Below are positions 1-11,467 of a stretch of DNA of 64,000 bases, in pieces. The notes beneath the pieces were generated by a model. That model was not told the origin of the DNA. It did no database searches and saw only the letters and a program-made list of their open reading frames with translations. A program made the translations under genes and the position numbers. Origin of the DNA: Coprinopsis marcescibilis (taxonomy: Eukaryota; Basidiomycota; Agaricomycetes; Agaricales; Psathyrellaceae); assembly GCA_004369085.1 (NCBI GenBank), contig ML210154.1, positions 188,605-252,604 on the forward strand, read 5' to 3'. How positions within the stretch are numbered: the first letter of the stretch is position 1; every line of letters starts with the position of its first letter.

Positions 1-467
1 ACATCCACAACAACCCTACGAAACGTCACCGGAACCTTCCAAGTTACTGATTCCTGGCAGAAGGCTGATGATGCCCAAAAGGGCGCTGGCAGGCCGGGTT
101 GCCGTTTGGCAGTTCATTTGCTTTTTGGGGGGCGCGGACCACGGAGCGCTCGTCCGGCGCTGCCTTTCTGTGGACTGGCGCTGAGCGCTGAGCGCTGGTG
201 AAGTTGTTTGAGCCTTGGATAGGAGTCGTATGGCATCGCCTTGAAGATATTATCAAGAAATCACGGCGAGCCATGGTGTCGGAGTCCTCTGATGAAAAGG
301 CACGGCGGGGAGAAGATGTCGGGAATAGACACTTTTAGTTCGTCGGGAATACGGCGAACGTTGCATTTCGAGAGGACCGCACGTTCTGTCGGCTATCAAG
401 CCAGACAAGCGACGTCATGTCCACGTGCCGGATGAATTGGTAAGCAAGCGTCTCTCATCGTCGATGG
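1..467. other. Upstream region of the cyclin gene
   Basis: No gene seen. Short open frames occur on both strands but none has coding character. The segment probably holds the promoter and 5' UTR of the cyclin gene that follows. Confidence 0.5.
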
Positions 468-3188
468 ATGGACCCAAACTCTGCAGATAACTTTTTTTTT
501 TCTGCTTCTCATTATCATGGCGAACTGAGAGACAACAGGATGCTAGCATTTATCCATCCATCCGTGTCTTCGCCTGCAGGACCAATTGCCGTCCAGCAGA
601 ACAACAGCAGCAACAATAACAACAACAACCTGAACAACAACAGAGACGGGAGTCTGAGCACATCGAGCATGAACGCCAAACACGTCGCGATCGCTGTCCC
701 CCGGCCCGCAGCCAAACCATACGCATCGTCCTCCTCCCGCTCACATCCCATGCAATTCCACCGACCTCCTCCAATTCCATTGTCCTCCTCGTCCTCCTAC
801 TCGGACTCTACCCCCTTGAACAGACAGCGCGGCTCCAGCAGAGACCACATCCAATTCACCCACCAGGTGCCCCCCTCCAGGAGCACAAGCAGCACAACTC
901 CCACAGCAGCCACTGCATCGCAGAGACACACAGCCCCCCACCCACTAGTGGCGCCACAGCAAGCGCCACCCCTATCTACCGCTGCTGCTACCCCGCCCTC
1001 CTCGTCCTCCTCCTCATCATGGATAACGACCAGCCTCTCCAGCTCGTCGCAGCCTACACCGAGTACACCCACCACAACCTCCTCCATCTCCTACGACATC
1101 AGCGCCTACAGCTCCTCAGATCTACTCAAACTCCTCGCATCACTCCTAACCCAGATAGCATCCACAAACGACGCGCTAACCGCCTCCTCCCCGCGCTCCC
1201 GATCGTCCCACTCGCCCACCTCACCCACCTCGCCAACGGACACGCACCACGCCCGTCCGCCGATCTGGTACACCCTCACCACGGCCTCGCGGCACGCCCT
1301 GAGCACCCCCACGAGCACCCTCACCTTCCACGCCCGCAACATCCCCAGCATCTCCCTCGAAGCATACCTCCTGCGCATACTCAAGTACTGCCCCACCACG
1401 AACCACGTCTTTCTCAGTTTGCTCGTTTATTTCGACCGGATGGCGCGGTTGAGCGGGGAGGTGGAGGGGGAGGGCGTCGGTGCGGGGTGTACGGTGTGTG
1501 CTGCGGGGACGGAGGAGGGACGGGGACAGAGGGACGCCGCGGCGGACCCAATGCACATGCAAGTCGACCCGCCCTCTCCATCTCCCTCTTCCACCACGCA
1601 ACCCCAACCCCACGCATGCCCGCACCACCCACCAACAGACACCCAAACCCCTCCCCCCGCCTCCAAAGCCTTCGTAATCGACAGCTACAACATCCACCGC
1701 CTCGTAATCGCCGGCGTGACCGTCGCATCCAAGTTCTTCAGCGACGTCTTCTACACCAACGGCCGCTATGCCAAAGTGGGCGGCCTGCCCCTCGGCGAGC
1801 TCAACCAGCTGGAGCTGCAGTTTTTGCTGCTGAATGATTTCAGGCTCGTCATCGGCAGGGGCGAGATGGAGCGGTGAGTGATGTCGTTTGTGGTGTGTGC
1901 AAATGCAAATGCTGATTTGGGGTTGTGTAGGTACGCGGAGCAGCTTATACTGTTTAGTAAGAGTCAGGCGAATCCGATTGTGGTGCGCATGGAGAGGGTG
2001 TTGGGTGAGCCTGGGCTTGCGTCTGGTTCTACTTCTGCGGCTACTTCTGCATCTGCGACTACTTCTACTTCTGCGGCTGCTTCGGCTCCGGGTACTTCTG
2101 CCTCTGCAAAACCGCAACCCCCTGCTCCGACACCCTCACACCACTCTTCGGGCTACAGTACCGCCCCTGCACCCTCCCCCTCCTCCTCTTCCCCACCCGC
2201 AAACGCGAACGGGAAACAGATCAATGGTTCGTATGCGAGTCATAGACGCTCGACATCTGGTGGGAGTTCCAAGGGCAAGGAGAGGGATCGGCATCAAGTG
2301 GTGAATGGGTTTGAGGGTGCTACGGGTGTTGCTACAACGGGTACAGGAACTGCTACGGGTCCTGCGACTGCTACAGGCACGACGACGAATACGGCTACGG
2401 CTACGACGACATCCACGCGGAGTACGATGCATGTAGGGCTAGTCCCTCCTCCTCCCGCCCCTCCTCCTCCTCCTCCTGTTTCGGCGGCGGCTACGACGGC
2501 GGTTGGGTTAGGTAAAGGGGGTGGTCAGACGCCTAGGCTTGGTGCTACCGGTGCTGGTGCTGGTTCTGGTGTGAATGTGAACGGAGCGGCCCACAAGGTG
2601 CATAGATCACACGGACACGGGCGTGGGCAGGCGACGCAGGGACTGGGCCGGCAAGGCGTGTTCAGCCGTGTTTCGTATGATAGCGATGAAGATGAAGATG
2701 ATGAGGGGGAGCGGGGTTACAACCGGGGCTACGAACAGGATTATGAGCAAGAACAGGAGTATGAACAGGAGTATGAGTATGAAGAAGAGCGGGAGGGAGA
2801 GGGGGATTATGATACGGGCACGGAGACGGAGGCTGAGACTGAGACTGATGCGGGGAGCAGCAGTACGACGAGCGATGAGCCGACTGTGAGGCCGCGGACG
2901 GGGTATGGAGGTGGGAGGAGGGGGAGTATGGGCAGTTTTGTGGGGGGTGTTCAAGGGGAGGGTGGTTTTGATGAGGATGTTGAACCTGGTGCGCAAGAGG
3001 GAGGTGTTGGTGTTGTTGGTGGTGACGGTGAAGGTGTTGAGGATGGAGGTGTTAAAGCTGCTGCTCGAGCGGAGGGTGGTGTAGGGCAAGTACAAAAGGT
3101 GCCGAAAGAATCGGAATCGCGGGAGGTTGAGATGAAGATGCGTGTAGGGGAGGGGGAGGATGTCAGGATGGATTCTGCGGGTGCTTAG
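468..3188 (+). CDS. PHO80-like cyclin (Pcl family), low-complexity tails
   Basis: Two exons, 468-1873 and 1931-3188 (57 nt intron, GTGAGT...GTAG), give 887 aa. The join restores the segment GRGEMER-YAEQLI across the splice. The cyclin fold begins near residue 205 (YDISAYSSSDLLKLLASLL) and continues with LEAYLLRILKYCP and LLVYFDRMARLSG. A Gly/Pro/Thr-rich insert of about 75 residues follows, and then the diagnostic block IDSYNIHRLVIAGVTVASKF, YAKVGGL and LNQLELQFLLLNDFRLVI. The second block matches the part of Pho80/Pcl cyclins that partners a Pho85-type kinase. PHO80-group cyclins regulate phosphate, glycogen or cell-cycle responses; which applies here cannot be read. The N-terminus is Ser/Asn-rich. 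The C-terminal 430 residues are Ser/Thr/Ala-rich and then strongly acidic (EQEYEQEYEYEEE). A second in-frame ATG at 540 (MLAFIHPS) could be the real start. Far longer than yeast Pho80 (about 290 aa). Confidence 0.85.
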
Positions 3189-4799
3189 TTTTTTACTTTG
3201 TGGGCTCGTAGGGCGTGTGCAGTTTATGTTTGGCAGCACGCGGGGTTGCCAAGTGGTATGTTGGTGGTGTTGGTAGTGTTGGCGGTGTTGGCTACGGTTG
3301 GTGGTGTTGCATGCATATGCATGGCCTGTGCGAGTGTACGTGGAAAAGGGATGGGGCTGGGGCTATGATGGATGAGCGAGGAGAGAATTAAAGTAAAGCG
3401 CTATAGGAGCGCGTCTGTATGTTGTAGAAATGTTTTTAGAAGTTTTGGTGTTGTTGTTTCTGTGTTTTTTTTTGCTATCGAATGTGCGGTGAAAGGTTTT
3501 TTTGGTGGTTAGGTCCTAGGATCTGTGGAAGCTTAAGACTGTGGGGAGTGTGGGCCCTTTGGTGAGGGTGGGATTTGGGATTTAGATGTTCGAGTTAAAA
3601 AAGTCACGTTTGAATCTTTAGACTTTAGTGCTTGATAGCCTGTTCAAGAAAGCACGAAAACCGAAGCTATGTCATAATGTAGCCGAAGCTCATTCAAGGC
3701 TCGTGTGGGTTCCGGGTGATCGGATAGTCTCAGTCACGTCGCGGTGAGACGGGGGAGATTTGGAGTGGTGAGGGGAGACGAGGGGGATGAAGATTCGAGC
3801 GCTGTTGAGTAGGCCAAGGGGGATAGGAAGAAAGGAAGGAAGGAAGCACACGAGTAGTGTGAAAACTGAGGAAGGAACTTGGAAGACTTAAGATAAAGGC
3901 GCGCAGCGCGGAACAATTTTCTCTTTTTCTTGCACTCGTAAGGCCCAGACCATCGTAATTCTGTCTGGTCTGCCTATCAAAGGCATGCGACCGATATTCA
4001 TGCACTGGATTAGTTCGGTTACTAGTAGGGCCAAGTGAATTGAGAAGACGTATTGACATTTTTGAGAACTGAACAATTATTGAGTCCGGCGTGGCGGCTG
4101 TAGGTACTTACGCAACATGGATGTACGTTGATTTACGTTCTTGTACGTTCCCAGAAACCGAACCCAGCGACAAACAAGGACTACTGTCTTAAACTTATCG
4201 TGGCAGATCAGGCACCGGCGCTTTCGGTCTTTCCACTGCGCTCTAGCGATATCTATGAACTCATTGCGGATACTCAGGCTCGACTTTAAAGCCGTGGCCA
4301 TAGGGGTTGAGCGGTGGAAAAGTCAAAGTCACGCTGCTTCTTCGCAGGGATGGAAACATGACTTTGCGCGAGTCGAGGAAAACTCCCTTTGAGCAACGAG
4401 CCGCAAGGATTGATGAGTTCCGCGTTTCCTGCATATCCTCTTTCAAAGATATTCCGACTCGCTCGCTGTCATACAATGCAGATCAGCCGAATGGCGAGGT
4501 CCGCGACTCGGAAGCTTTGATGACTTCTGCGTCGAGGCAGCCTGGGCTTAGGTGGGACCGATAGGGCGCCTAATCGGTGGATGATTAGCCCCAAACTGGG
4601 TCTGTAAATGGCAAGGACACACATACTCGAGAGCTCTGGTGGAATAACCCTGTCGGGGTGCGATGTTCCACTGAGTGGAGGTAAGATATGCACCGGGACG
4701 ATGAGTGGATACAGACTTAACAAAGGCCTAGGAACCTTCTGTCTCGACCCATCATACGTTTACAGACGCAGTCCATCCTCTTTAAATTAAGTCATGCAT
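3189..4799. other. Intergenic, no gene seen
   Basis: T/G-rich 3' flank of the cyclin gene followed by sequence without a convincing coding frame. Short open frames at about 3730-4070 and 4300-4560 lack recognisable motifs, good codon bias or splice partners. Confidence 0.5.
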
Positions 4800-4956
4800 C
4801 GATGCTCGGGTTCTGCCGGACACTTTGAGTAGGAGATCAAAAGTCTTACGCTGCGCGCAGGGCAGAGGGCGCAATCAATCTCAATCTCAATCTCTCGCAC
4901 CTCCCCGCTCAACGTCAACCACTGTTGTCACTGCGCACTATCAAAGTTCAGTATCA

Positions 4957-6347
4957 ATGTTGGAACTTCCAACCGAGCTGGTGCAGCAGATACTGGGCAA
5001 TCTGGCACACGACAAGCCTACACTGATGTCCACCTCTCTCGCATCCCCTACGTTCCGCGACATTTGTCAACAAATGCTATTCAAGGAAATCAAATTCACT
5101 TCTGCAGTATTCTGCGACCAGATCCTTCCCGGTGCCAAACTTTTACCAATTCTCAAAGGCTCACCCCGGATTGTGTCCTACATCCAAAGCGTCTCAATCT
5201 CCGACGGGCATATCATCCGACAAAATTACCGCCCTGTTGCGGCTTCGCGCCTGGCCAATGACAGTGACTTTGCGGGGGTGTTGAATCTGCTCTCGCTTCA
5301 AGGTCGGGTCAAGGACATAAGCCTCTCCAATCTGCGCTGGTCAAAGCTTCCCTCGACTACGAGAAAAGCCATATCCGTTCTATGTCGCTCTCGCTCTATC
5401 CAGACGGCGTCGATAGAGTCATCTCCGTTCCAGCTTACCGGGCTATTTGGACAATCCCTGAAAAATCTCAAAATCTCACTATCCGTCTCAGAGTCCTGTT
5501 CTCCTCTGGCAGGTTCTCCGCTGGAAAAGGCATCACCTCCAAGTCAACTGCAATCCCTGTACATATCATTGTGCAATTTCCGGGGGCAGCCGAAGCTCAC
5601 AAAAGTCGTCGACTTTCTGTTGAACCCTGCAGCTATGATTGAATTACACGGCCTTCGAGATCTGTATATAAACCGGGGTTCCATGACTGGGGAAGGATCA
5701 GATACGTACCATCCGGACGCGGTGAAACGACTGTTATCAGCGTGCGGATCTTCTCTCGAAACATTTACTTTCGAGGCAGAGGGCAATCCAATCCAGCAAG
5801 GTGAGCCTTTCATACCTTTCACGAATATAAGTCTTCTCGTGCTTACTCTTACTCCCAGTCGCATTGGATCTCTCTCCTTTAACTAACCTGCGCAAAATAT
5901 GCATAGGCTGGTCCGACACAGGCATAATGCGAGGATTTACTCAAATCATCGAGGCAGTCCCTCTCGAAACCCCGCTAGAGATAGTTCACATGTATCATGC
6001 AGCGATGAAACCGTGCGACCCGGTGGATCATATAGCCGAATCCTGGACAAATCTCGACAAGGCGTGTGCAAGGCTGCACGAGCACGGACACCTCGCAAAG
6101 GTTTTATTCAATTCTTCAATGCACTATGCCACTACACTGGTCACGGAAGATGCTCGCGATGCTATTGCAAATGCTCTTCCGCGCTTACGGCGTCTCGAGA
6201 TCCTTGATATTGATATTTCGGTGGAAGCTGGTACGTTGCCCGCATGCATGCATATTATGTTTATGCTCCCTGACACCCTCTTTTAGATTTAGATTAGGAG
6301 ACCTTCGATATGACCCGATGCCTCCAATTAAGCTCTTAAGTTACTGA
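4957..6347 (+). CDS. F-box protein, tandem copy 1
   Basis: Three exons (4957-5800, 5859-6230, 6298-6347) give 421 aa. The N-terminus MLELPTELVQQILGNLAHDK... TSLASPTFRDICQQMLFKEI is an F-box-like motif at residues 1-47. The remainder resembles the leucine-rich scaffold of mushroom F-box proteins, with repeats such as LQSLYISLCNFRGQ and LTNLRKICIGWSD. F-box proteins join an SCF ubiquitin ligase through Skp1 and recruit substrates; the substrate is unknown. Introns are 58 nt and 67 nt, both phase 1. The upstream frame is open back to 4825, but the ATG at 4957 is the one shared by all three copies and lies right at the F-box. Copy 2 has the same intron positions. Confidence 0.8.
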
Positions 6348-6717
6348 ATGAGGTAGTATTCTGACTGGGTGTTGTATAAACAATGATTACCTTGGAACTT
6401 GGATGTTCGTGCAACGCATGGTGTAGTAGGTAACATGACTCATGTACGTGCATTATTGAGTCCTTAGTAGAGGACAGTAGGGCTTAAGGACCGGTGACTA
6501 TGGTGAGGGTTGGTTAGCTTCATACCGGTCTTTTCGTTCGAAGGCGCTTGATATGAAGGAGGATGCTCGGGTTCTGCCGGACACTTTGAGTAGGAGCTCA
6601 AAAGTCTTACGCTGCGCGCAGGGCAGAGGGCGCAATCAATCTCACTCTCACTCTCTCGCACCTCCCCCCTCAACGTCAACCACTGTTGTCACTGCGCACT
6701 ATCAAAGTTCAGTATCA

Positions 6718-8096
6718 ATGTCGGAACTTCCAACGGAGTTGATGCAGCAGATAATGGGCAATCTGGCAGACGACGAGCCTACACTGATGTCTACCGCTCT
6801 TGCATCCCCTACGTTCCGCGACATTTGTCAACAAATGCTATTCAAGGAAATCAAATTCACCTTTGTAGCATCCTGCGACCAGGTCCATCCTGGCGCCAAA
6901 CTTTTACCGATTCTCAAAGCCTCACCCCTGATTGCTTCCTACATCCAAAGCGTCTCAATCTCCGACGGGCATATCATCCGACGAAATTACCGCCCCGTTG
7001 CGGCTTCGCGCCTGGCCAATGACAGTGACTTTGCGGAGGTGTTGAATCTGCTCTCGCTTCAAGGTCGGGTCAAGGACATAAGCCTCTCCAATCTGCGCTG
7101 GTCAAAGCTGTCCTCAACTACGAGAAACGCCATCTTCGTTCTATGTCGCTCTCGCTCTATCCAGACGGCGTCGATAGAGTCATCTCCGTTCCAGCTTACC
7201 GGGCTATTTGGACAATCCCTGAAGCATCTCACAATATCACTCTCCCAATCGGAGTCCTGTTCTCTTCTGGCAAGTTCTCCGCTGGAAACTGCAACACCTC
7301 CAAGTCAACTGCAGTCCCTGCACATATCATTGTGCAATTACCGCGGGCAGTCTAAGCTCACAAATATTGTCAACTTTCTCTTGGACCCTGCAGCTACGAT
7401 TGAAATACACGGCCTCCGAGATCTGTATATGTACCGGGGCTCCACGACTGGCGAAGGATCAGATACGTACGATCCGGACGCGGTGCAACGACTGTTGTCA
7501 GCGTGCGGATCTTCTCTCGAAACATTTACTTTCGAGGCACAGGGCAATCCAATCCAGCAGGGTAAGCCTTTCATACCTTTCCCGAGAATATGTCTTCTCG
7601 TGCTTACTCTTTCTCCCAGTCGCATTGGATCTCTCTCCTTTAACTAACCTGCGCAAAATCTGCATAGCCTGGTCCGACAGAATAATGCGAGGATTTACTC
7701 AAATCATCGAGGCGGTCCCTCTTGAAACACCGCTAGAGATAGTTCACATCTATCATGCAGATGCAGCCATGGGACCGTGCGAGTGCGAGGTGGAACATAT
7801 AGCCATGGAACCGTGCGACCCGGTGGAACATATAGCCGAATCCTGGACAAATCTCGACAAGGCATGTGCAAGGCTGCACGAGCACGGACACCTCGCAAAG
7901 GTTTTATTCCATTCTTCGGTTCCCTATGTCACTGCACTGCTCGCGGAAGATGGTCGCAATGCTATCGCAAATGCTCTTCCACGTTTACGGGATCTCGGGA
8001 TCCTTGATATTTGGATGGAAATTGGTACGTTGCTCGCATGCATGCATATTATGTCTGTGCTCCCTGACACCCTCTTTTATAGTAGGAGATCTATGA
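6718..8096 (+). CDS. F-box protein, tandem copy 2
   Basis: Exons 6718-7561, 7620-8024 and about 8086-8096 give 419 aa, nearly identical to copy 1. The F-box is MSELPTELMQQIMGNLADDE... SPTFRDICQQMLF. Exon 1 has exactly the length of copy 1 (844 nt). Exon 2 is 33 nt longer because of an internal 36 bp tandem duplication (PCECEVEHIAMEPCDPVEHIA) and loss of one codon. In exon 3 a small deletion relative to copy 1 (GACCTTCGATATGACC against GATCTATGACC) brings a stop after GDL, so the conserved tail RYDPMPPIKLL is lost. Function as inferred for copy 1: possible SCF substrate receptor. Expression status is unknown. Confidence 0.75.
7767..7838 (+). repeat. 36 bp in-gene tandem duplication
   Basis: CCATGGGACCGTGC at 7767 and CCATGGAACCGTGC at 7803 begin two 36 bp copies, each ending in GGTGGAACATATAG. 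Copy 1 of the gene family has only one such unit (PCDPVDHIAESW). The insertion keeps frame and repeats PC(D/E)-x-(P/E)-VEHIA. Confidence 0.85.
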
Positions 8097-8448
8097 CCCG
8101 ATGCCTCCAATCAAATTTCTAAGTTAATGAATGAGGTTTGATTCTCACTGGCTGTATAAACAATGATTACCTTGGAAGGATGTTCAGGTAACGCAGGTGT
8201 AGTATGTAACATGACTCATTCTCATGTATTATTGAGTAGTAGAGGAAATTAGGACCTAAGGACCGGTGAATATGGTTAGTGGTCTTTTCGATGGCGCTTG
8301 CTGTGAAGGATGATGCTCGGGTTCTGCCGGACACTTTGAGTAGGAGCTCAAAGGCGAGTCGTACTACGCAAACTTCGGCGTGGTCTATCTCACTCTCTTC
8401 TCAACGTCAATCACTGTTATCACTGTGCATTATCAGCGTTCGGTACCA

Positions 8449-9783
8449 ATGTTGGAACTTCCAACAGAGCTGTTGCAGCAGATAATGGCCAATCCGGCAC
8501 ACGACGTGCTTACACTGAGGTCCACCACTCTTGCATCCCCTACTTTCCGCGACGTTTGTCAACGAATGTTATTCATGGAAATGAAATTCCCCTACATCTC
8601 ATTCCAGCGTCGAAAGCTGCCTGGCGCCAAACTTTTACCGATTCTCAAAGGCTCACCCCAGATTGTTTCCTACATCCAAAGCGTCTCAATCGACGACGGG
8701 TTCAACCCAAAAGATCGTGCATGGCAGAGGACAGTGACCTTGCGGAAGTGTTTCATCTGCTTTTGCTGCAAGGTCAGGTCAAGAGCATATCCCTCACCTA
8801 TTTCCGGTGGTCAAAGCTCCATTCAACACCGATTGGAAACGTCATTTCCGTTCTATGCCGCTCTCAATCTATCCAGAAGGCGTGCATACTGGGATCTCCA
8901 ATCCAGCTTATCCGGCTATTTGGTCAATCCTTGAAGCATCTCAAGATATCATCATTCGATCCATTACTCATTTCTCTTCCTGCAAGTTTTCCGCCAACAC
9001 CTCCAAGTCAACTGCAATCCCTAAGCATAATATTGCGGGACTTCCCTGGCCAATCGGAGCTCACAAGCATTGTCGACTTGCTTTTTGACCCTGAAACTAC
9101 GGTTGGAATTCAGGGCCTCCGAGATCTGTCCATAACCAAGGCATACAGGAGCTGGGATGAACCCCCATTTCCACACAATCCGTCTCTGCAACGACTGTTA
9201 TCGGCGTGCCGAACTTCTCTCGAAACATTTATGTACACGGCACCTGCCAAACCAGTCCAACTGGGTAAGCTTCTGATATTTTTGACGAATAAAACTTGCC
9301 TTTTGATGTTTAATCGTACTCCCAAGTCACTTTGGATCTCTCGCATTTAACTAACCTGCGCAAATTCACCATATGCTGGTCCGACCCGGAGATCATCCAA
9401 GGATTTGCTGAAATCATCGAGACAGTCAGTCTCGAAACACCCCTAGAGACAGTCTGCTTCCGACATGCAGCCCTGAAACTCTGCGACCCACTGGGGCCTA
9501 TGGCCGAATACTTGGGAAATCTCGACAAGGCGTGTGCGAGGCTGCACGAGCACGGACACCTCGCACAGGTTGCATTTGATTTTCCAAAGCTCCTTGATAG
9601 ATTGCTGTCTGAGGTGGGAGCTGCGCACGCTGCTATTGAAAATGCTCTTCCACGTATACGGGCCGCGGGGATCCTTTATCTCGATTCTTCGCGTGGAAGC
9701 TGGTACGTTGCTCGACTTAAAATGAATACCATATGTTTGTGCTGCCTGACACCCTCCCTCTGATTAGGACACGTTCGACATGA
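8449..9783 (+). pseudogene. F-box gene, tandem copy 3, frameshifted
   Basis: The copy starts intact (MLELPTELLQQIMANPAHDV... SPTFRDVCQRMLF). Near 8700-8730 it has lost a net 22 bp relative to copy 1, so the frame after SIDDGFN shifts. The homologous sequence continues in another frame from AEDSDLAEVFHLLLLQG to LETFMYTAPAKPVQ. The first intron is kept (9265-9326) and the second exon carries LTNLRKFTICWSD through ALPRIRAAG. Near 9690 a one-base insertion (TTCGC-GTGG) shifts the phase again before the last intron (9703-9767). I find no intron that would repair the first break. A short truncated protein of about 160 aa could still be made from the first frame (to 8934). Confidence 0.75.
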
Positions 9784-10047
9784 CCGCAGGCCTCCAGTCA
9801 ACTTCCAAATCACCGAATGAGGTTTTATTTTTACCGTCTGCATACACAATGAATAATTTGGAAGGAGTTCAGGCAATGCATGGTGAGGTATGTAACATGG
9901 CTCATGGACGTGTATTAGTGAGTAGTTTAGAACAGTATGGTCTAAGGACTGCTGAATACGATATGTGGACTAAAGCAAGGAGTCAATTGGCGAACGCGGG
10001 TGCGAGGGCAAGGTGCATATCTTACATGAGAATGGGAGGTGTATCGG

Positions 10048-10458
10048 TTAGAGCGACACGTTGATCGGCGTGCACCCGAGAGCGACAACACCGTTGAAGT
10101 TGTTGTTGTTGCAGCAAACCTGTTGGTTGGAGCTACGAGTGCATAGTTGAGCGTCAAGTACAACACAAAATAAAGTCGTGACTTACCAAGAAGGCGAGCC
10201 ACCAAGGCCGATGACGTTAACGCCAGTGCACGAAGCGCCGACCTGGCCGGTGAGCTGGGTGATGTCGATTTCAAGGACACTGAGGAGGCTCTTGAGAGGC
10301 GCGCTCAGGGAGTTGGACTCCTGCACGGTGTTGCAGCATTGGACTTCTCCGCCGTTGCATTGGGAGTAGGTGGTGCTCGATTCGCTGCCGTGGGGAGCGG
10401 CGGAGGCGGCACCGACGAGGGCGAGGGTGAAGATGGCAGAGGCGACACGGGCAATCAT
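10048..10458 (-). CDS. Class I hydrophobin, left copy
   Basis: Minus strand, exons 10187-10458 and 10048-10132 with a 54 nt intron, 118 aa. A signal peptide is evident ([20 protein letters not shown], cleavage near A20). The mature protein has the eight-Cys hydrophobin pattern: C-x6-CC (CNGGEVQCC), then ASC, SPSC, VCC and a final GC. The intron falls within the codon for the fifth Cys (TG|C), as in the partner gene. Hydrophobins are secreted, self-assemble at air-water interfaces and coat hyphae or fruit bodies. The spacing between CC and the fourth Cys fits class I. Differs from the right copy at only a few residues (T11A, T29S, GLGG to GVGA). Confidence 0.93.
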
Positions 10459-10558
10459 TGTGAGAGTTGAGTAGGTGGGGGTGGGTAACTGAGAGAGAGA
10501 TTGCTGTCGTGAGATGAGTGAACTGGGTTCTGAGCATTGTGAGGCTAAAGCTGGCCTT

Positions 10559-10565
10559 TTTTATA
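10559..10565 (-). promoter_or_regulatory. TATA box of left hydrophobin
   Basis: On the minus strand the sequence reads CATATAAAAAAGG about 100 bp upstream of the ATG. It sits at the place equivalent to TATAAAAAGG of the right copy, so promoter and gene were duplicated together. Confidence 0.6.
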
Positions 10566-11360
10566 TGACACGAAGATATGGCCAGGACAAAAATGGGTTG
10601 ATTAAGCACGTCTCAAGCGAAGGCTTGAAATTAAATTTGCCGACAAGTCGATCGCATGGGGCGCCTCGTATTCGCATCCAAACACCACCGAGCCCATTTC
10701 GAACGTTACCATTTTCTATTTCTGTGGAACCTGCGCGGTTCGTAAGGCGGCAGTGTTGGCGCTAGGTATGATTCAAAGCGCTTCCGAATATCAACATAAC
10801 CATCAAATTCAGTGTGGGCACGCCATAGATTTCGTATTTCAATAGACCTAGTTCGGCCCTTTTCATGCCGAAAAGGATTGTATGTTATTTACGTGAGTAA
10901 TTCCATCCTTCGATCAAAATTGTCTAGTCTATCTTTCTGAGCTGCCGAGCTGGAAGAAAGCGACTCGAAAAACTGGCGCCTGTCGGTGCCGATAATTGTT
11001 ATGAATACACTATGACTTACTACTACTACAAACTGGCTACAACTGGCACAGTCTGCACTAGTGGATGGAATGGCCAAACATAAACTGAGGCCTCTGCGCC
11101 TCACACCTGAAAAGGAAACATAGTACACTCCTCGAGGCTTTGGGCGCCTGTCATACGTGACAGCTAACATCAAGTCAAGCTTCACGCCGGACTCGATCCT
11201 CAATGAACCGAGTAGGCTCCCCAGAAAAAGAATATCACTGTAGGGTCCATGCTATATGGATGCGAATACGACGCGCCTTGCGACCGCAAATTACGTTCCA
11301 AGCCTCCGCTTGGAACCTGTCCAATGAGCCCATTTTAGTCCTGGCCAGACCTTCGTATCG

Positions 11361-11367
11361 TATAAAA
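11361..11367 (+). promoter_or_regulatory. TATA box of right hydrophobin
   Basis: TATAAAA lies 107 bp upstream of the ATG at 11468, followed by a C-rich 5' leader (CAGCCTCTCTCTCCAG). A strong TATA box is typical of highly expressed hydrophobin genes. Confidence 0.65.
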
Positions 11368-11467
11368 AGGCTAGCATTAGCATCACAATCCTCAGAACCC
11401 AGTTCATTCATTTCATCACAACAGCCTCTCTCTCCAGTTACCCACCCCTACCAACTCAACTCTCACC

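Larger units (their letters stand above)
4800..9975 (+). repeat. Three-copy tandem segmental duplication carrying F-box genes
   Basis: Three units begin with the same leader, GATGCTCGGGTTCTGCCGGA, at about 4801, 6563 and 8312. It is followed by ACACTTTGAGTAGGAG, an F-box gene, and a shared 3' flank (TATAAACAATGATTACCTTGG in units 1 and 2, degenerate in unit 3; then AACATGACTCAT-like and CTAAGGAC motifs). Start codons are at 4957, 6718 and 8449, so the periods are 1,761 and 1,731 bp. Units 1 and 2 are very similar; unit 3 is clearly more diverged and contains indels. This suggests an older duplication followed by a recent one. Confidence 0.9.

Noticed and set aside
1019..2117. Long overlapping frames on both strands inside the cyclin gene
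   Set aside because: They are Arg/His/Pro/Leu-rich shadows of the low-complexity, GC-rich coding exon and contain no domain.
2607..3239. 210-codon minus-strand frame with many Leu/Ile/Phe residues, looks like a membrane protein
   Set aside because: It is the antisense of the acidic Glu/Asp/Tyr repeat of the cyclin C-terminus; hydrophobicity is an artefact of GAG/GAT reversed.
9241..9350. Read-through end of F-box copy 3 as a separate gene end
   Set aside because: The intron at 9265-9326 aligns with the first intron of copies 1 and 2.
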